This document shows, piece after piece, positions 36,304 to 47,813 of a DNA stretch of 64,000 nt. Position numbers and translations under genes: made by a program. The stretch comes from Telopea speciosissima (Eukaryota; Streptophyta; Magnoliopsida; Proteales; Proteaceae). Numbering within the stretch: position 1 is the stretch's first letter; the number at the start of each line of letters is the position of its first letter. Location: NCBI RefSeq assembly GCF_018873765.1, contig NC_057918.1, forward strand, positions 11,974,862 through 12,038,861, in the 5' to 3' direction. The notes under the pieces were generated by a model, which did not search any database, had not been told where the DNA came from, and was given only the letters and a program-made list of their open reading frames with translations.

Positions 36304-39171
36304 GTACATTTCAGAACCATTTTTGTTTGCATTTCTGATCTTTAATGTCCCCTCTTTCCTTGTTTTCTAGTTCAAATTCATAAAATTTTAGTGCTCTGTT
36401 TTCTCTAATTCCCTTCTTTCTGGTTTGCTTGAGACATTTTTAATGTTTTCCTTCCTCACTGAATTTTAATGTGAGTGTGTCCGATCAGTTAGTGAACTGT
36501 AATGGTTGGTTGGTTGCTTACTTGATTTTGAGCGGGTGGCTTTTCGTTGCTTTTAATGAGACGGAGTTAAGTTCTAGAGAGTACGGAAATAGAAATTTTC
36601 AGGTAATTTTATGGATTGCTCGGCTTGGTTACGCTTCCCTCTCTTCCCAACCTTTTTTTAAACTTTTTGTTGCATGGTTAATTTTTTTTTTATTATGGTT
36701 ACGAAGTTATTTTTTGGCCACTCTTTGGAGTTTCTGATGGTTTGTTTGCGGAATGGGGGAATTCTTATGGATTCTGTAAGACTGCGAAATTGTGGGACTT
36801 GATCAAGTAAAGCTTAATTATCCTGTTCGAAAGTCAGATGAGGTGCAGTTTGTGCGTTGAGATCTCACAACTTTTAGTTTTGTAAATTAAAGTTCTCTGG
36901 GTTTAGGGTTTTATAAGTCTTTTGATGGCCGCTGGAGCAATATTGTCTGTACCTCTTTTGAAGACTCTAGAAAAGAAGACGGAACTTCATTCTCTGCTTT
37001 AATTATCTTTATATAAAAAAATTTATATCTTATTCAATACTTCTGGTGCAAGCAGAAACATTGTTCTCTTGCTATATTTGGACAATCTAGACTATAGAGT
37101 ATCTACTCGTTAAGAGTTAGCTGTGGATTGTCAACATCTCGTATAAGTTAACAATCTGTCTGGAACTCCTTCCTCTTCTCTCCCTGGGATCAATTTTGTG
37201 CTCCTGGACTTCCAACCCACCAACCCAGAAAACAAAAACAATTCCATTTGAAAATTAATTACTTCGACTGTTTCCAATTATTTCTTGGAGAAACTGGTGT
37301 TGAAAACTTGAAAACTTATTAGGAATCTCGAGACGTGAAATTCCCAAGTTCTTGAGCTACTAAATTATGCACTTCGAAGGAAGAATGAATGCTGGATGTG
37401 CAAAGATTCCATTTAAAAGCTGTCTTAAACAAAGTTCAAAGGATTCGAACCACATTATTAGTCCTTCCTTTACTCTAGAATAAGGGCTATATGAAGAATT
37501 TCTGTATTGGATAGGCTTCATTGTTGATTGTAAATGGGGAGGATTTCAGATCCATCACCCTGTCCGTTGTCTCCCCTGGGGCTGAAGGGTAGTCAAATTA
37601 CTTGAAGACTTGAAAAGCTGTTGCATTCAGCTTAAGCACAGCCAATGGAAGGTTTTAGGGATGAAAAGTTTTGAAAGTCAGTACCCTATTCTTCTCTTTT
37701 TATTAGGGGGGCAGATACAAATGCAATGAAAGCACCTTCTTATTGATGGTTGCTCTGAAGGCCATCTTTACTTACTACCCCAGTTTTCTCTTTTTTTGTT
37801 TTAGCAGTCTAGATTCTATAAATTAATTTCCACCTCCATGAAAAGTCCATTTGACTTGGTTGATTGGACATTTAAAAAATACAGTACTACAGTTAAGGGA
37901 TAGTAGAGATCATCATAGAAATTCAATAAACTGGTTACGAAAAGAGGAAAAGGGAAAATGGAAAACATTTGACCACCAAACTTGGTTGAATTTGAGCTCT
38001 AATTTCTAAATCAAAAGGCTGTACCTCTCTAACTTGTGACTTGGGTGCAAGCGAGCAGCTGGGGAACCAAATTCACTAGGGACTTTTGCAAGATTGTTTT
38101 GTTGGTAATATCTCCAACAGGCCAGCCCAACTTTTCCTTCACCAAGGAACTAGTAAATGGTGTATGGAGAGAATCTGCATTAAGGGATTTGATATTTGTA
38201 GAGTTTAGCTATATGTACTATACTCTTATTCATTGCTCATAAATAAATTTTCTGTTATTGGTAATTAGGGGAAAAAAAAACCTGTACCTTTGATGTTTTG
38301 GACTTTGCAAACGATTTTCTGTATCCTGATCATTGATTGAGAATTTCTTCTTACCTGGATATTTCTCCTTGCTTTGAAACTTGTTGTTTAGTTTCTCTTT
38401 TTTGGGTCGCCCTCAAAGAATTTGATTATTTACTAAAGGTTTTAGAGGCTGCATGCTGAGTTCTTGTAACTAAGTCTTGGACGTCCTTTTTCCTTAACAA
38501 TACTTATGGATATTAACATGCTACAATAATGCCACTTTTTTTACGTCGGTGCTTTCATGGGTGGTTAAATTTTTTGTCTGGAGATTCTTCTTTCTTATGT
38601 TCTGCCTTTGGCATTTTTATGTTTATTTGTGGGATCTTCTGACAGAAACTCTTATTACAGGTTTTACTGTCCAATTATTATATTTATTTGGTGGAGGCTG
38701 ATTAAATTAGCTCCTCATGTTCCAAAAGGAAGTCCTTTCTTTTAATGCTTCATGATGATATGCTTTGGTAGGTCTGTTATTATGAGACCAGATGAAGGAT
38801 TTTAAATCTTGGGCCTACTGGAAGCGGTTCAGTGATTGTTGTCCACTTGCAAGATGGTTTGATGGGTCAAACAGAGACTGATGGATTGGAGATCTACAAT
38901 AGTTCAGAACATCAAAGAAGTTGAATAATCCTTTGCAAATCATGTGCTGATGTACCACTAGAGCATAATTATTTCTCGCCTTCTGTTTTCTTCTTAATTT
39001 TCTCCCTATGCATCTATGCATTTATGATCCTGCTTTGGAAAATGATATTCTGGAGACTGGAAGACATGCATGTGCCCCAAGATACTATATGATGCACTTT
39101 TAGTACTAGATTAGTTTGTTGGGAACTTTGAATTCAGATTGATTTTGGAGGTGTAAGTGGGAACAGAAAAA
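36304..39171 (+). other. Probable 5'UTR intron region of GALT1
   Basis: No coding region is recognised between the purine/pyrimidine-rich leader (36060-36303) and the GALT1 ATG. A leader intron is inferred from the donor at 36304 and the lack of any nearer promoter signal. A cDNA would settle it. Confidence 0.35.
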
Positions 39172-42040
39172 ATGAAGAAGTGGTCTGGAGGTGTTCTAAT
39201 TGCATCCTTGTTTGGGTTGCTCATTCTGAGGTATGGTGTGATGAAAAATCCCCTTGGGGAAAGTTTACTTTCCAATCCGTTCTCTACCAATAAATCTAAT
39301 CCACTTGAATGGGTGCGTGGGGTCCCACCTGCCGTTCAAAATCCAGAGAATGCCTCCCAAGTAGTTTCTGCTGCTAGATTGGCTGCCGGTCTCTTTCCTT
39401 GGAGAAACTTTTCCAGTGAAGAGCAAAGATGTTTGCAGACATGGAACCATTTGAATCACTTAATCAATTATACTGAAGGTTTACCTAATGCAATGGGTGC
39501 TGTCAAAGAAGCTGCAATGGCATGGGATAGCCTTATGGCTTCCTCTGAAGAGGAAGGACTTGGTTCCATGAATGAAAGTTCACATCCAAAGACAAAAGAG
39601 AAACAGTGCCCTTATTTTTTGAACATAATGAATGCCACAGAACCTGGTGATAGTGGTTATAAATTACAGATTCCTTGTGGCCTGATTCAGGGTTCTTCCA
39701 TTACGATTATTGGCACTCCCAATGGCCTTCTTGGAAATTTCCAGATCGACTTAACTGGGGCACCACTTCCGGGGGAGCCAGAGCCTCCCAGAGTATTGCA
39801 TTACAATGTTCGCCTTCATGGTGATAAAATAACTGAGGATCCTGTGATAGTTCAGAATACATGGACTGTAGCTCATGACTGGGGTGAAGAAGAGCGGTGT
39901 CCTTCTCCTGTTCCCAACAATAATAAGAAAGGTATATGCTCCTCTACGTTCGTTTTTCATTTTTCATTTTCTATTTCTCACTTTTCTTGTCTCATTTCTT
40001 CATTTTTATTCTTCATTTCTCTTTGTGAGGTCCTCAGTTTTCCATACTTTGTCTTGAAAGGATCCATGTAGCCGACCCCATTTAGTTGGGATAAGGCTGA
40101 GTTGTTGTTGTTGTATATGCTCCTCTGCATGTGCTTCGGTTTTGGAGTTTTGTAACGCATTGTTATGGTCTACTATTTATGATTTGCTTTACCACGTAAG
40201 TTTGTTGCTTAATACTTCATCTTCATTCTAGCCCATAATAAGGATTGAGTATTATTTTTCCCCTTTCAGCCCAACAACCTTATCTGGTTTTTCCCTTATT
40301 AGTGGATCCAAGAGTCAAAGACTACCTGATGGCCTCCATTTGGATTGCTCTGAAATTGCTGAGTTGGTCCAAAACTCATGATACATTGATACCTGGTTAC
40401 TTGTGCTTGTTTCATTTGCTACTGATACCAACCCTAGTTGTAGATACAGTGTGTCATGGTTTCAATGATCAGCGTAGAATTGTTCAGATAGTTCGCTCCA
40501 GAACAATCCGATCTGGGATGGTAGTGGATTGCCGATCTAAATCATCTTAATAATTTTTTGACTGGATGATCTGGATCTCGCCATCTAGATTGGTATTGCC
40601 CAGGAGTGATTTGAACTATGATACCAGTCTTTCAAACCTTGGTGTGTTTACTGGCAATTCTCTCTTTTTTTATTGGAATAGAGCATTCACACTTATTTTT
40701 CAATTCCTGTTGATTTCTTATTAACTTTATCAACATAATGCTTATAACTATTTTCTTCAAATAGGAATAGGTTCAAGTGCTGAGAAAATCCATGAATGCT
40801 TATTAGTTAAAAGAAGATATGACAGTATAGAGTAGGGTGGTGGAACATGATTCATGCAGCTGAACCTATTTAGCGGGGATAAGGTTTAGTTCTGTTGAAC
40901 TGAGTCTTTTGCTAAGAGATATCTGTAACAAATACTCAAATATTAAAATTTCCATGAATGTCAGTATTTGGGCTGTATACGTGTCAAATGCGGAGAAGAT
41001 ATAGGTCTATCCATATTCCATATTCAAGTCTGTTTGAATATTCAAACTTGTTTTGCTTAATTGAACTAAAATTTCACCTATGACGGTAGTAATACCCATA
41101 TATTCCTTTGGATGTCAAGAAATAGGACATCAAGCCCTAGTGCCCTGCTACAATATCCATTTTCTATTTTATTTATATTTTAAAATAAACTATTTTGTTA
41201 TAATCTGTTTTCTTCAGTCTATCTTTTGTAAGAGGAGGAAATTTTTTCAATGCAATATATGCTGTTGTTTGTGCTCTAAAAGTTGGGAATTCAAATTTTG
41301 CTCTGATATTTTTGAATTTTAAATTGATATAAGAAGCATCTGGCTTTAATTTCTGTTGTGCAGCCCATGTTCATGACCAGAAAATTTTTTGAACTTGCAT
41401 CTACAGTAGTCAGTTACAGATTCATAATCTTGATCCTTTTTTTCCCCTTTTGTGTGAGTGTTATATTTGGGTTGTGTTAAAACCATCCTGCTTTTGGTTG
41501 TGCTTTACAATATTTACCTCTTGTAACAGTAGTCAGTTACAGATTCATAATCTTGATCCTTTTTTTCCCCTTTTGTGTGAGTGTTATATTTGGGTTGTGT
41601 TAAAACCATCCTGCTTTTGGTTGTGCTTTACAATATTTACCTCTTGTACTGGTGGTGTTATTATTTTTGCAATGCTACAGTAACGTGTAATACTACATAT
41701 CTCTCGTTATATATATATATATATATATATATACATTCATGTAGGAAACTATTTTCTATGTGCCCTGATTCATCTAATGTGTTAAACGATGTGGAAGTCT
41801 TTCTGTGGTGTTTGCCAGTCTTTCTTATAGCCTTTTTTGGTACTCGTATTGTATTGTTGGTCTTTTAGTAATAAAGCTCCTGGCACACACACAGTTGTTT
41901 CACAGTGAAGTATGTTTTCAGGTTATCCGTTCCAAAAGGAGAGGGGGGGGGGGAGTAAAAAGTACTCATATAGTAACAAATGTTGATTTGGTGCTGTCAA
42001 TTTTTGACTGTCCTATATTCTTTCTTGGATCCTATTAATC

Positions 42041-42074
<34 letters not shown>

Positions 42075-44995
42075 ATATAATGAGTGCAAAATTTCAACGT
42101 TTACTCGTTAGGGCAGGTAGGAGAACTGCCTATTCTCCTAAGCATAGTGGAGTGTGCTGCAGATCTGCGATGTTGCAGGCAGCTTCCTGGCATGCAAGTC
42201 TGGTGCTCACTTAGGCTCCACATTTGCCTTGCTTTGGCACAGTTGGAAGCTGCCACATGGAAGAATATAGGCTGAAAAGTAATGCTTTTGGAACAATCTG
42301 GTCCTTTTAAAATAGAAGGCAAAAGAGTTAAATACTTGGTGGGGCACATCCTTGAAGTGTAGTTTAGCTTGTGGTCTGTGATCTGTATTATAATTGCTTT
42401 GATGGCTGCCTTCCTTTTACAATATTTCTAACTTAACTTTTTCTCTTAGTGGATGAATTGGACCTGTGCAATTCTCTGGTGGGTAAAGATGATAAAAGGA
42501 GGTTCACGGTTATCAGACATTCCAATGGTTCAAGAGCTCAGGAGGAATCTAAACCCAGACGTTATTTTCCTTTCCAACAAGGGCATCCATTTGTTGCCAC
42601 AATTAGGGTAGGAGCAGAAGGGATCCAGATGACAGTTGATGGCAAACACATAACATCCTTTGCTTATCGCGAAGTAATGTTCTTTCTTTCTTGGATTACT
42701 TCTGAAATCTAGGAAACAACTGCTGGTTCATTTGGACTTAATTGTTTCCTTGGTCCCCCCCCCCCCCCACTCTCTCTCTCTCTCTCTCTCTCTTTCAGAG
42801 TCTGGAACCATGGCTTGTCAGTGAATTGAGGATTTCTGGAGACCTGAAGTTAATTTCTGTGCTAGCTAGTGGTTTACCGACTTCAGAGGATTTAGATCAT
42901 ATTGTCGATTTAGAAGCACTCAAATCAGCTCCTCTTCCTCATAAAAAAAAATTGGATCTCTTTATTGGTGTCTTCTCTACCGCTAACAATTTCAAGCGTA
43001 GGATGGCTGTTCGTAGAACGTGGATGCAGTATTCTGCAGTGCGGTCAGGAGCTGTTGCTGTGCGCTTTTTTGTTGGTCTGGTGAGCATCAGTCAGACACT
43101 GCTTCTACTATCATTGTTTGTGACGATGACAATCATGTTGCAAAACTAGTGTTGTAAGAATTATGAGGCCTTGTGCAGTAGTACACTTGTATGCTGTACA
43201 GAGCTTCTGGTAGTCTTGAATCCTTTTCAATGTAAATTTCTTTTTGATTTGTAAAGAATCAGTAGCTCTGAACTTAAAGAAAATTGTATCTCTTGAAGCA
43301 AATATTAAAATCTGCAACATGGTGCAGCATAAAAACCTTATGGTGAACGAGGAACTCTGGAACGAAGCAAAGACATATGGGGATATTCAGCTAATGCCTT
43401 TTGTTGACTATTACAACCTCATTACCTGGAAAACCATAGCCATATGTATCTTTGGTGTAGGTTCTTATCTCTTCTTGTGTCCAATCTTTATTGATTTCAC
43501 TTAATTTATCTTTTCCCAACAATTAGGTTTGCTATTTGCTTCAACAGACACAGGTTGTTTCGGCAAAATATGTTATGAAAACGGATGATGATGCATTTGT
43601 TCGTGTGGATGAGGTGCTCACTTCTTTAAATAGGATCAATGTGACTCGCGGGTTACTCTATGGTCTTATTAACTCAGACTCTCGACCTCATCGGAATCCT
43701 GACAGCAAATGGTATATTAGCCTGGAGGTAATTTTCTCCATCATGTCTTGTAAATCGTAGGATCATAGATTGGATTTGTGAAAATTAATTCTGTTGTTAG
43801 ATTTGCATGAGTCAAGTGCACAACAACCATGCTCAAACCTGGAATGAATTTTAGGAGGCTATCTGAATCTCTTAGCTCAACCAAGTTGACAGAGTCTTAT
43901 TGCTATTTGAGAATCTCTAGTATAAGCCGTACACATGCTTAGCTAATAATTGCGACCTAGTGGTTGCGGGTTCATGGAAACCGCCTCTCCGTGAAGCAGC
44001 AGGGGTAATGCTGCTTACATAATGACCCTTCCCAGACCCCCGCAGTGACGGGAGTCTCATGTACTGGGTACGCCCTTTTTTTAATTAACCAATTACAATC
44101 TGCTGTCCTATGACTCCACTTAAGCCAATTTTTGCAATATTAAAAATATTTACTAAAAATTAATAAATGACATCCTTGATGAGCTTATCATTATCTAAAC
44201 TATAAATGCTTGAGTAGTAGCACTTAAACAAAATTTTTTCTTTTTCCTCTCTAGCCAAGCTTTCTTTGAGCGTCTGAATGTCATTTTATGTATTATGTAA
44301 AATGAGTAGAACAAAGCTGTCAGCTTTGGAAAATTTTTTGCCATAAAAGCTGTTGATAGATTTCATTAATTTTATGGGAAAATTTTCAATATTTGGTTTT
44401 CATTGCTCTCCCTTTTTCTCTTCATTGGTGAAGGAATGGCCAGAAGAAACTTATCCTCCTTGGGCTCATGGTCCTGGTTATGTTGTGTCACATGACATAG
44501 CAAAGGCAGTCAACAAGAGGCATAAGAAGGGGAGGTTGAAGGTATGGCAAATATACTCTCTTTTATTCTTTGATTATCATCCAAAGTGTTAGCTTGGGAT
44601 AGGATTGTTCCGCAATCATGTGTGGTATCTTGAAGATTTCAGCTTGGATTATGCATCACAAATTGCCTTTCTTGTTAGCTATTCAATGTATGAGATGCAA
44701 ATTGAACCTTAATTACCCAAAAAGATTTACACCATTACTTTGCTCCTCAATCTGAAAACAATATTTACATGGTACATGGCAGATGTTCAAGCTGGAGGAT
44801 GTGGCGATGGGCATCTGGATTGCAGAGATGAAGAAGGAGGGGTTGGATGTTAGATATGAGAAAGAGGAGAGGGTTTATAGTAATGGGTGCAATCATGGTT
44901 ATGTGGTTGCCCACTACCAAGGCCCTAGGGAGATGCTCTGTTTGTGGCAAAAGCTGGAAGAGGGGAAGGGGGCTAAATGCTGTGGTGATCGATGA
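39172..44995 (+). CDS. GALT1: Beta-1,3-galactosyltransferase, GALT1 type (GT31 with galectin-like domain)
   Basis: Seven exons: 39172-39931, 42450-42673, 42799-43080, 43328-43456, 43548-43727, 44434-44541 and 44783-44995, giving 631 residues. GALT1 is a Golgi type II membrane enzyme that adds beta-1,3-galactose to complex N-glycans, the step leading to Lewis-a structures. Visible: an N-terminal membrane anchor (about 7-24), a galectin-like domain (about 164-365; [27 protein letters not shown]-type strand, [20 protein letters not shown]), then the GT31 catalytic domain with [20 protein letters not shown], the metal-binding D478-D-D480 in [12 protein letters not shown], the [10 protein letters not shown] block and EDVAMGIW near the end. 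Similarity to Arabidopsis GALT1 as remembered runs through every exon. Exon 3 follows a C13 plus (TC)n tract that serves as its polypyrimidine tract. The stop at 44993 is followed by a duplicated copy of the last exon end. Confidence 0.92.
39947..40112 (+). mobile_element. SINE in GALT1 intron 1
   Basis: The 3' end GGATCCATGTAGCCGACCCC...GATAAGGCTGAG plus (TTG)n is a plant SINE tail. The element is flanked by near-perfect repeats GTATATGCTCCTCTAC (from 39932) and GTATATGCTCCTCTGC (from 40113), read as its target duplication. The first repeat includes the intron's 5' splice donor. Confidence 0.8.
40853..40905 (+). mobile_element. SINE 3'-tail fragment
   Basis: ATTCATGCAGCTGAACCTATT followed by AGCGGGGATAAGGTTTAGTT is a diverged version of the SINE tail at 40060-40112. 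No target duplication identified. Confidence 0.5.
41403..41648. repeat. Perfect tandem duplication, 123-bp period, GALT1 intron 1
   Basis: Units 41403-41525 and 41526-41648 appear identical by eye (ACAGTAGTCAGTTACAG through TTTACCTCTTGTA). Identity over the whole unit points to a recent event or an assembly artefact. A (TA)n microsatellite follows at 41709-41734. Confidence 0.9.
43949..44077 (+). mobile_element. Au-type SINE in GALT1 intron 5
   Basis: Reads TTGCGACCTAGTGGTTGCGG, then a B-box-like GGTTCATGG, GCCTCTCCGTGAAGCAG, GGGGTAATGCTGCTTACAT, AATGACCCTTCCCAGACCCC and GGGTACGCCC plus a T run. This is the order of the Au SINE found across flowering plants. Slightly truncated at the 5' side. 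Confidence 0.85.
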
Positions 44996-45070
44996 GGGCC
45001 TAGGGAGACACTCTGTTTGTGGGAAAAACCTGGAAGAGGGGAAGGGGCCTAAATTCATTGGTGATCGATA
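44921..45070 (+). repeat. 75-bp tandem duplication at the GALT1 stop codon
   Basis: Unit 1 (44921-44995) is the last 25 codons of GALT1 including the TGA. Unit 2 (44996-45070) follows directly and still resembles [17 protein letters not shown] but has shifted frame after LCLWEK. It lies in the 3'UTR as read here. Confidence 0.85.
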
Positions 45071-45508
45071 AGGGAGCCAGATATGATAAATGGGGCTTCA
45101 GGATGAGATCCAGCTCTGGCTACAGCTTTGAGAAAGAGGCTAGAGCTTTGGTATCCTCAGAAGGGGAGATTTAACAGAGTTGAGTTGTATAGACGAACCC
45201 TTTTAACCGGGTGACTTTCATGTCCTTATAGATAGACTTGTTTTCTAGTTAGTGATAGATAAAGGTTGAAGTATACAGTTGGTTAACATTTTTTTTTTGG
45301 GGTGGGGGTGGGGTTATTGGAGAGATTGGTATACACGGTATTGAGGCATCTGTAACATTTTTTTCCCCTTTCTATTTTTGGGGGAAAGGGTTTTTTTTTC
45401 CGCCGGGGGGGGGGCAGTATAAATGGTACTGAGGAATCTGTAGCATTTGTAGTTGAGAGAGTACACTCACTTGTATAAATCTCCCGTTACCCATTGTTTC
45501 ATTACTCT

Positions 45509-45514
45509 AATAAA
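45509..45514 (+). terminator. Possible polyadenylation signal of GALT1
   Basis: AATAAA about 510 bp after the GALT1 stop. It is the first canonical signal downstream. Confidence 0.4.
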
Positions 45515-45621
45515 AGGTTAAAAGCATTCTTTTCAGTTTATCATTGATAAGTGTTGCGTCCACCTATTCCTGACTACAAGTTTTTTTTTTTTTTGGGGGG
45601 TGGGGGGTGAGGAGGTTGGTG

Positions 45622-45679
45622 GTGACCCTCCCTAGACCCTGCAGTGGCGGGAGAGCTTCACTCACTGGGTATGCCCTTT
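45622..45679 (+). mobile_element. Au SINE 3' fragment
   Basis: GTGACCCTCCCTAGACCCTG, CAGTGGCGGGAG and CACTGGGTATGCCCTTT match the 3' half of the Au SINE. Confidence 0.75.
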
Positions 45680-45897
45680 GTAGGTATTTGCTTCTTCGGT
45701 TCTTCTTTGCAACCGGGTCCAACACCACGATATCTATATGAATCTTAGGCAAGAGCAGGGGAAAAAAATCTGAGATTTGTACACTGGTCGTGAAGGGAGG
45801 CTTTGGGGGGATTAAATGTAATATATCTTCTCAAAAAATTTGCGTGAAGCTGTTGAATCCATTCCAACAGTGGCCCTTTATATTTATTTTTCTGAAA

Positions 45898-46050
45898 AAA
45901 GTTCTCTATCCGGGAGTGTGGTCTATGCCAGCACTCCCATGAGTCTATCTCTCTCCTCTTCATGTGAAAAGACATCTCTGCCCCCTTGTTTTAAGGAGGA
46001 GAGAGATAGACATATGGGAGTGCTGGCGTAGGCCACTCTCCCGTACAGAA
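45898..46050. mobile_element. Foldback MITE
   Basis: Arms 45898-45960 and about 45990-46050 pair closely: GTCTATGCCAGCACTCCCAT with ATGGGAGTGCTGGCGTAGGC, TCTATCTCTCTCCTC with GAGGAGAGAGATAGA, and outer AGTTCTCTATCCGGGAG with CTCCCGTACAGAAAACT (diverged). The loop is a GACATCTCTGCCCCCTTG word. A half copy is at 2743-2880. Confidence 0.8.
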
Positions 46051-46609
46051 AACTGCTTCCCTTATTTTTCAGATCTATGAAATAAAAATTACCTGCGGTT
46101 TGTACTAGATTTGTCCTATCTACAGCCTTTGGTGTAACCCTAGTTTCATAAACCTAACCAAATTATTTTTTATATGAAAGGGGATTACTGGTTAAATACC
46201 AAGAAGGGACTTCAAACCAGAAATGATGAAAAAATGAAAAGAGAATCCGAAGCAATGAAACTGAATCCAAGAAGTATCTGTAATCCTCAACAATCGAAAT
46301 AAATAAACGTGACAAGAGTCTGGCATGATCCATGACATTCAAAAAAATTGGCACTGGTTGTCGAGAGCCTACTAGCAAGGAGAATCAACAAGGCAGTGGC
46401 CTACATTTTATTATTGTAATGTATCAACTTATATTACATATTTTTATCACTTGTGGTTCCCCTGCTCGGTAATAAAAGGGGGGTGGACCCCACTTGGGCA
46501 GTGTGTTCGGTCAGGTAATAGAATGATCATTTCAGCCTCTCTATGAGAGGAACCATACAATCGTACCGATCAGCGAACCTCAGGGGATACAGGTCCATTA
46601 TATTACTTG

Positions 46610-46650
46610 GGCACAAGGCTCCTGCCACTGCTAGGTCTGGGGAGGGTTCT
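46610..46650 (-). mobile_element. Au SINE 3' fragment (minus)
   Basis: GGGCACAAGGCTCCTGCCAC, TGCTAGGTCTGGGGAGGGTT is the reverse complement of the Au SINE 3' region. Short fragment only. Confidence 0.6.
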
Positions 46651-46855
46651 CCCCCCCCGCCTCCCACTCCCTTTGTTGAGACTTGAGAGGCGCAATAGAG
46701 CAACCTTACTGTTGTACGAAGGTCTGCCCTCTAATTGCAGCAATAACTTATGATTTACAATTGCCAAAACAATAATGAAACTGCATATATTGTGAAACGA
46801 TCGAAACAAATAAAGACTAACCTACGGCAAGGGTGAAATACAATTCCAGGGAGCC

Positions 46856-47509
46856 TCAGGCGGCCATGCACCCTATGCCAAAACGAGAGTTGGGGAAGAC
46901 GAGAAAGAGGCCACTGCATATGATACCCACCATTAATGGGAAACTCTCCATCACCTCGTCCATCTCCTTCACATGACCTGGGAACAGACAATCCGTTACC
47001 CGGTGATCTGAGAACGCTATGGCAACAAAAACCATCACCGACATTACGGCATGCACGAAATCAGTCAGTCCAACTTTGTAGCGCTCGTCCTTTGGCACTT
47101 CCACCCCAAGATCCGACTTAAACACCGATAGCCCTTTTGGAGTTACGAATCCGTAATATACCTTACCGTCAGATCCTCTGAAACTGTCGGTGAAGTGGAA
47201 GAAGAAACAAGAGAAAGCGCATAATCCCATCATGACATTGATCATGGTTGTCTTCACAGGAGAGCAAATTCCGTCACCGGACACTGAAGGTAATAGCATC
47301 TCGAATGTCAGTAACGTTCCTGTAGGAAGGAAATTCACAAGCATTGATGTCTTTGATAGTGTCTTCTGCACTCCCTTCGCCACTGCACGGCGTTTACGTC
47401 CCTTTTCCGGTGGCGCCGCTGCCTGTGGCGACACTGGATATGAAGTCGCCTCATCGTTGGGTGTAGCATTATAGATTTTGATTCCGACATCTTCAATTGC
47501 TTCCTCCAT
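46856..47509 (-). CDS. DMP (DUF679) membrane protein
   Basis: A single exon of 217 residues. DUF679 membrane proteins (DMPs) are plant-specific small proteins with four membrane spans, placed in ER, tonoplast or plasma membrane. Different members act in membrane remodelling during senescence or in gamete fusion. Here a hydrophilic N-terminus (1-48, with KGRKRRAVAKG) is followed by family hallmarks: LVNFLPTGTLLTFEMLLPS (about 58-76), GLCAFSCFFFHFTDSFRGSDG (about 95-116), VGLTDFVHAVMSVMVFVAIA (about 146-165) and a last span near 190-205 before a FGIGC tail. Which DMP subtype it is cannot be decided here. It lies 304 bp downstream of CHLP on the same strand. A TATAAA on the minus strand (47616-47611) sits about 100 bp before the ATG. 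Confidence 0.9.
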   Translation of the reverse strand: MEEAIEDVGIKIYNATPNDEATSYPVSPQAAAPPEKGRKRRAVAKGVQKTLSKTSMLVNFLPTGTLLTFEMLLPSVSGDGICSPVKTTMINVMMGLCAFSCFFFHFTDSFRGSDGKVYYGFVTPKGLSVFKSDLGVEVPKDERYKVGLTDFVHAVMSVMVFVAIAFSDHRVTDCLFPGHVKEMDEVMESFPLMVGIICSGLFLVFPNSRFGIGCMAA

Positions 47510-47610
47510 TTTCCGGCCAATCTATTGACAAGAAGGTTAAGAAAACAGAGAGAGACAGGAATTGGAGTGGTGGACTAGAAAAGGAGTTTGTTCGTTGCTT
47601 ACTGTTAAAA

Positions 47611-47616
47611 TTTATA
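47611..47616 (-). promoter_or_regulatory. Putative TATA box of DMP gene
   Basis: TATAAA on the minus strand, about 100 bp upstream of the start codon at 47509 and within the 304-bp gap to CHLP. Confidence 0.45.
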
Positions 47617-47813
47617 GCAGGTTGGTTGATTACTGTTTTAAATTTGAATTCTGGAAACCTTAACGGAAATTAACTGCCATCCATCCATAACTGTGGAGGT
47701 TTTGGGGGTTGCATCGGTTCACAAATCATAATACAGTAGCAATTACATATTACATAAATATATATATATAAAAGAAAGAACCAAATCGCAAAATCCAGCT
47801 TATCGGGAAAATC

